Below are positions 63,260 to 64,000 of a DNA stretch of 64,000 nt, piece by piece. The DNA is from an uncultured Brevundimonas sp. (GTDB lineage Bacteria > Pseudomonadota > Alphaproteobacteria > Caulobacterales > Caulobacteraceae): positions 62,001-126,000 of the forward strand of contig NZ_CAMZFB010000001.1 of NCBI RefSeq assembly GCF_947305955.1, in the 5' to 3' direction. The position numbers and the translations under genes are program-made. A model generated the notes under the pieces. It was not told the origin of the DNA. It ran no database searches and saw only the letters and a program-made list of their open reading frames with translations. How positions within the stretch are numbered: the first letter of the stretch is position 1; the number at the start of each line of letters is the position of its first letter.

Positions 63260-63305
63260 TCGGTTATTGGCAGAGTTGCGGGACGATTTGGGCGGGGAGG
63301 CCTGA

Positions 63306-64000
63306 ATGCCGATTTATGAAGTGCGCCACGACAGTCTGGCACCGGTCAATGCGACCAGTTTCGAGATTGAGAAACTAAGCGAGCGCGGGGACATCCAGCG
63401 CCTTTTGAAAGACCGTATCGACTGTCTGGAAGAAGGCCTGATGGTCCTGGCTGAAGAGTTCAGCGATTGGCAGGACAGCAGCCGCCGCATCGACCTTCTG
63501 TGCCTCGACACCGATGCCAATCTGGTGGTGGTCGAGCTGAAGCGCACTAGCGACGGCGGCCACATGGAGCTTCAGGCCATCCGCTACGCGGCCATGGTCT
63601 CGGCCATGACCTTTGATCAGGCTGTCGAAACCTATGCCCGCTCGCGTCCCCGCAACGAGAGCGGCACGGTGGACTATGACGCCGCCCGCGCTGAAATCCT
63701 GTCCTTCCTCAATTGGGACGAGCCGGTCGAAGACGATTTCGCCAAAGACACCCGCATCATTCTGGCCTCTGCGGACTTCAGCAAGGAACTGACCACCTCG
63801 GTTATGTGGCTGCGCGAGCGCGACATCGACATTCGCTGTGTGCGCCTGAAGCCCTACAAGCTGGAAGACGGGCGCGTTCTGATGGACATACAGCAACTGA
63901 TCCCCCTCCCAGAAGCTGCCGAGTTCCAGACCCAGATCGGTGTGAAGCGACAGGCCGAACGCAAGGAACGCGTAGAGCGCCACGACCAACGCTATCGTTT
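63306..64000 (+). CDS. PD-(D/E)xK-type protein (NucS/DUF91-like), partial
   Basis: The gene runs off the right edge (about 231 residues seen). The start MPIYEVRHDSLAPV is followed by a nuclease core: RIDLLCLDTDANLVVVELKRTS (Asp, then ExK). Such proteins occur beside type I restriction genes and may be accessory nucleases. hsdR is expected further right but is not visible. Confidence 0.8.
   Translation, partial: MPIYEVRHDSLAPVNATSFEIEKLSERGDIQRLLKDRIDCLEEGLMVLAEEFSDWQDSSRRIDLLCLDTDANLVVVELKRTSDGGHMELQAIRYAAMVSAMTFDQAVETYARSRPRNESGTVDYDAARAEILSFLNWDEPVEDDFAKDTRIILASADFSKELTTSVMWLRERDIDIRCVRLKPYKLEDGRVLMDIQQLIPLPEAAEFQTQIGVKRQAERKERVERHDQRYR

Larger units (their letters stand above)
58611..64000. 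mobile_element. Probable second island stacked at the same tRNA site (partial)
   Basis: Beyond attR the content stays accessory: an AlpA-like factor beside the repeat, a GIY-YIG-like protein, a Vsr-like protein and type I restriction genes. No third copy of the att repeat is in the window, so the right border is unknown. It might instead be older chromosome with defence genes. Confidence 0.45.

Overview
The window looks like a chromosomal segment of a high-GC alphaproteobacterium, most likely Caulobacteraceae and possibly Brevundimonas-like. This is inferred from overall protein style, the rimP-nusA-ylxR-infB order, the YlxR-L7Ae fusion and the SDHAF4-like protein. No 16S gene or species marker is present, so the genus is a guess.

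Region 1 (1-39640) is ordinary core chromosome. On the minus strand lies the transcription/translation operon rimP-nusA-ylxR-infB, closed by a strong terminator. It is followed by bioY, trmB, htpX, an SDHAF4-like gene, pyrF, a MarC-family gene, an SDR, an Rrf2 regulator with a candidate self-operator, a phosphotransferase, glpK, a threonine dehydratase-like gene, a MaoC gene and a sulfurtransferase. Next come a nucleotide-sugar dehydrogenase/aminotransferase pair, a heptose-phosphatase-like HAD, an alpha/beta hydrolase, nadE, ftsY-yciB, a MarR with a histone-like tail, ccmC-ccmD-ccmG, an adenosine-kinase-like gene, an ATP-grasp gene, nth, emrA-emrB-tetR, a creatininase-family gene, tsaD-gpsA-Rieske and hemC-hemD. 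The segment ends in tRNA-Thr(CGU).

Region 2 (39596-58610) is a genomic island of about 19 kb integrated in the 3' half of tRNA-Thr(CGU). A perfect 47-bp direct repeat, from the anticodon loop to just past CCA, marks both ends. The island is visibly lower in GC. It carries a tyrosine integrase, a primase/helicase-like ATPase, several small HTH regulators, and a duplicated regulator/membrane-protein/lipoprotein module. One copy of that module is wrecked by an IS3-type remnant, a cupin gene and an IS6-type element. Two gene sets look like defence cargo. The first is a DUF4365-like nuclease overlapping an unrecognised 383-aa protein. The second is a compact operon of an MmeI-like DNA methyltransferase that appears to lack its nuclease domain, an SF2 helicase and a GIY-YIG nuclease. 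The second is my best candidate for an undescribed restriction-like system.

Region 3 (58611-64000) is more accessory DNA beyond the right-hand repeat: an AlpA-like excisionase, a GIY-YIG-like protein, a Vsr-like protein with altered catalytic positions, type I hsdM-hsdS and the start of a PD-(D/E)xK gene cut by the window edge. It is probably a second island stacked at the same tRNA, but its far end is not visible.

Functions were assigned by reading motifs in the translations. No similarity search was run.
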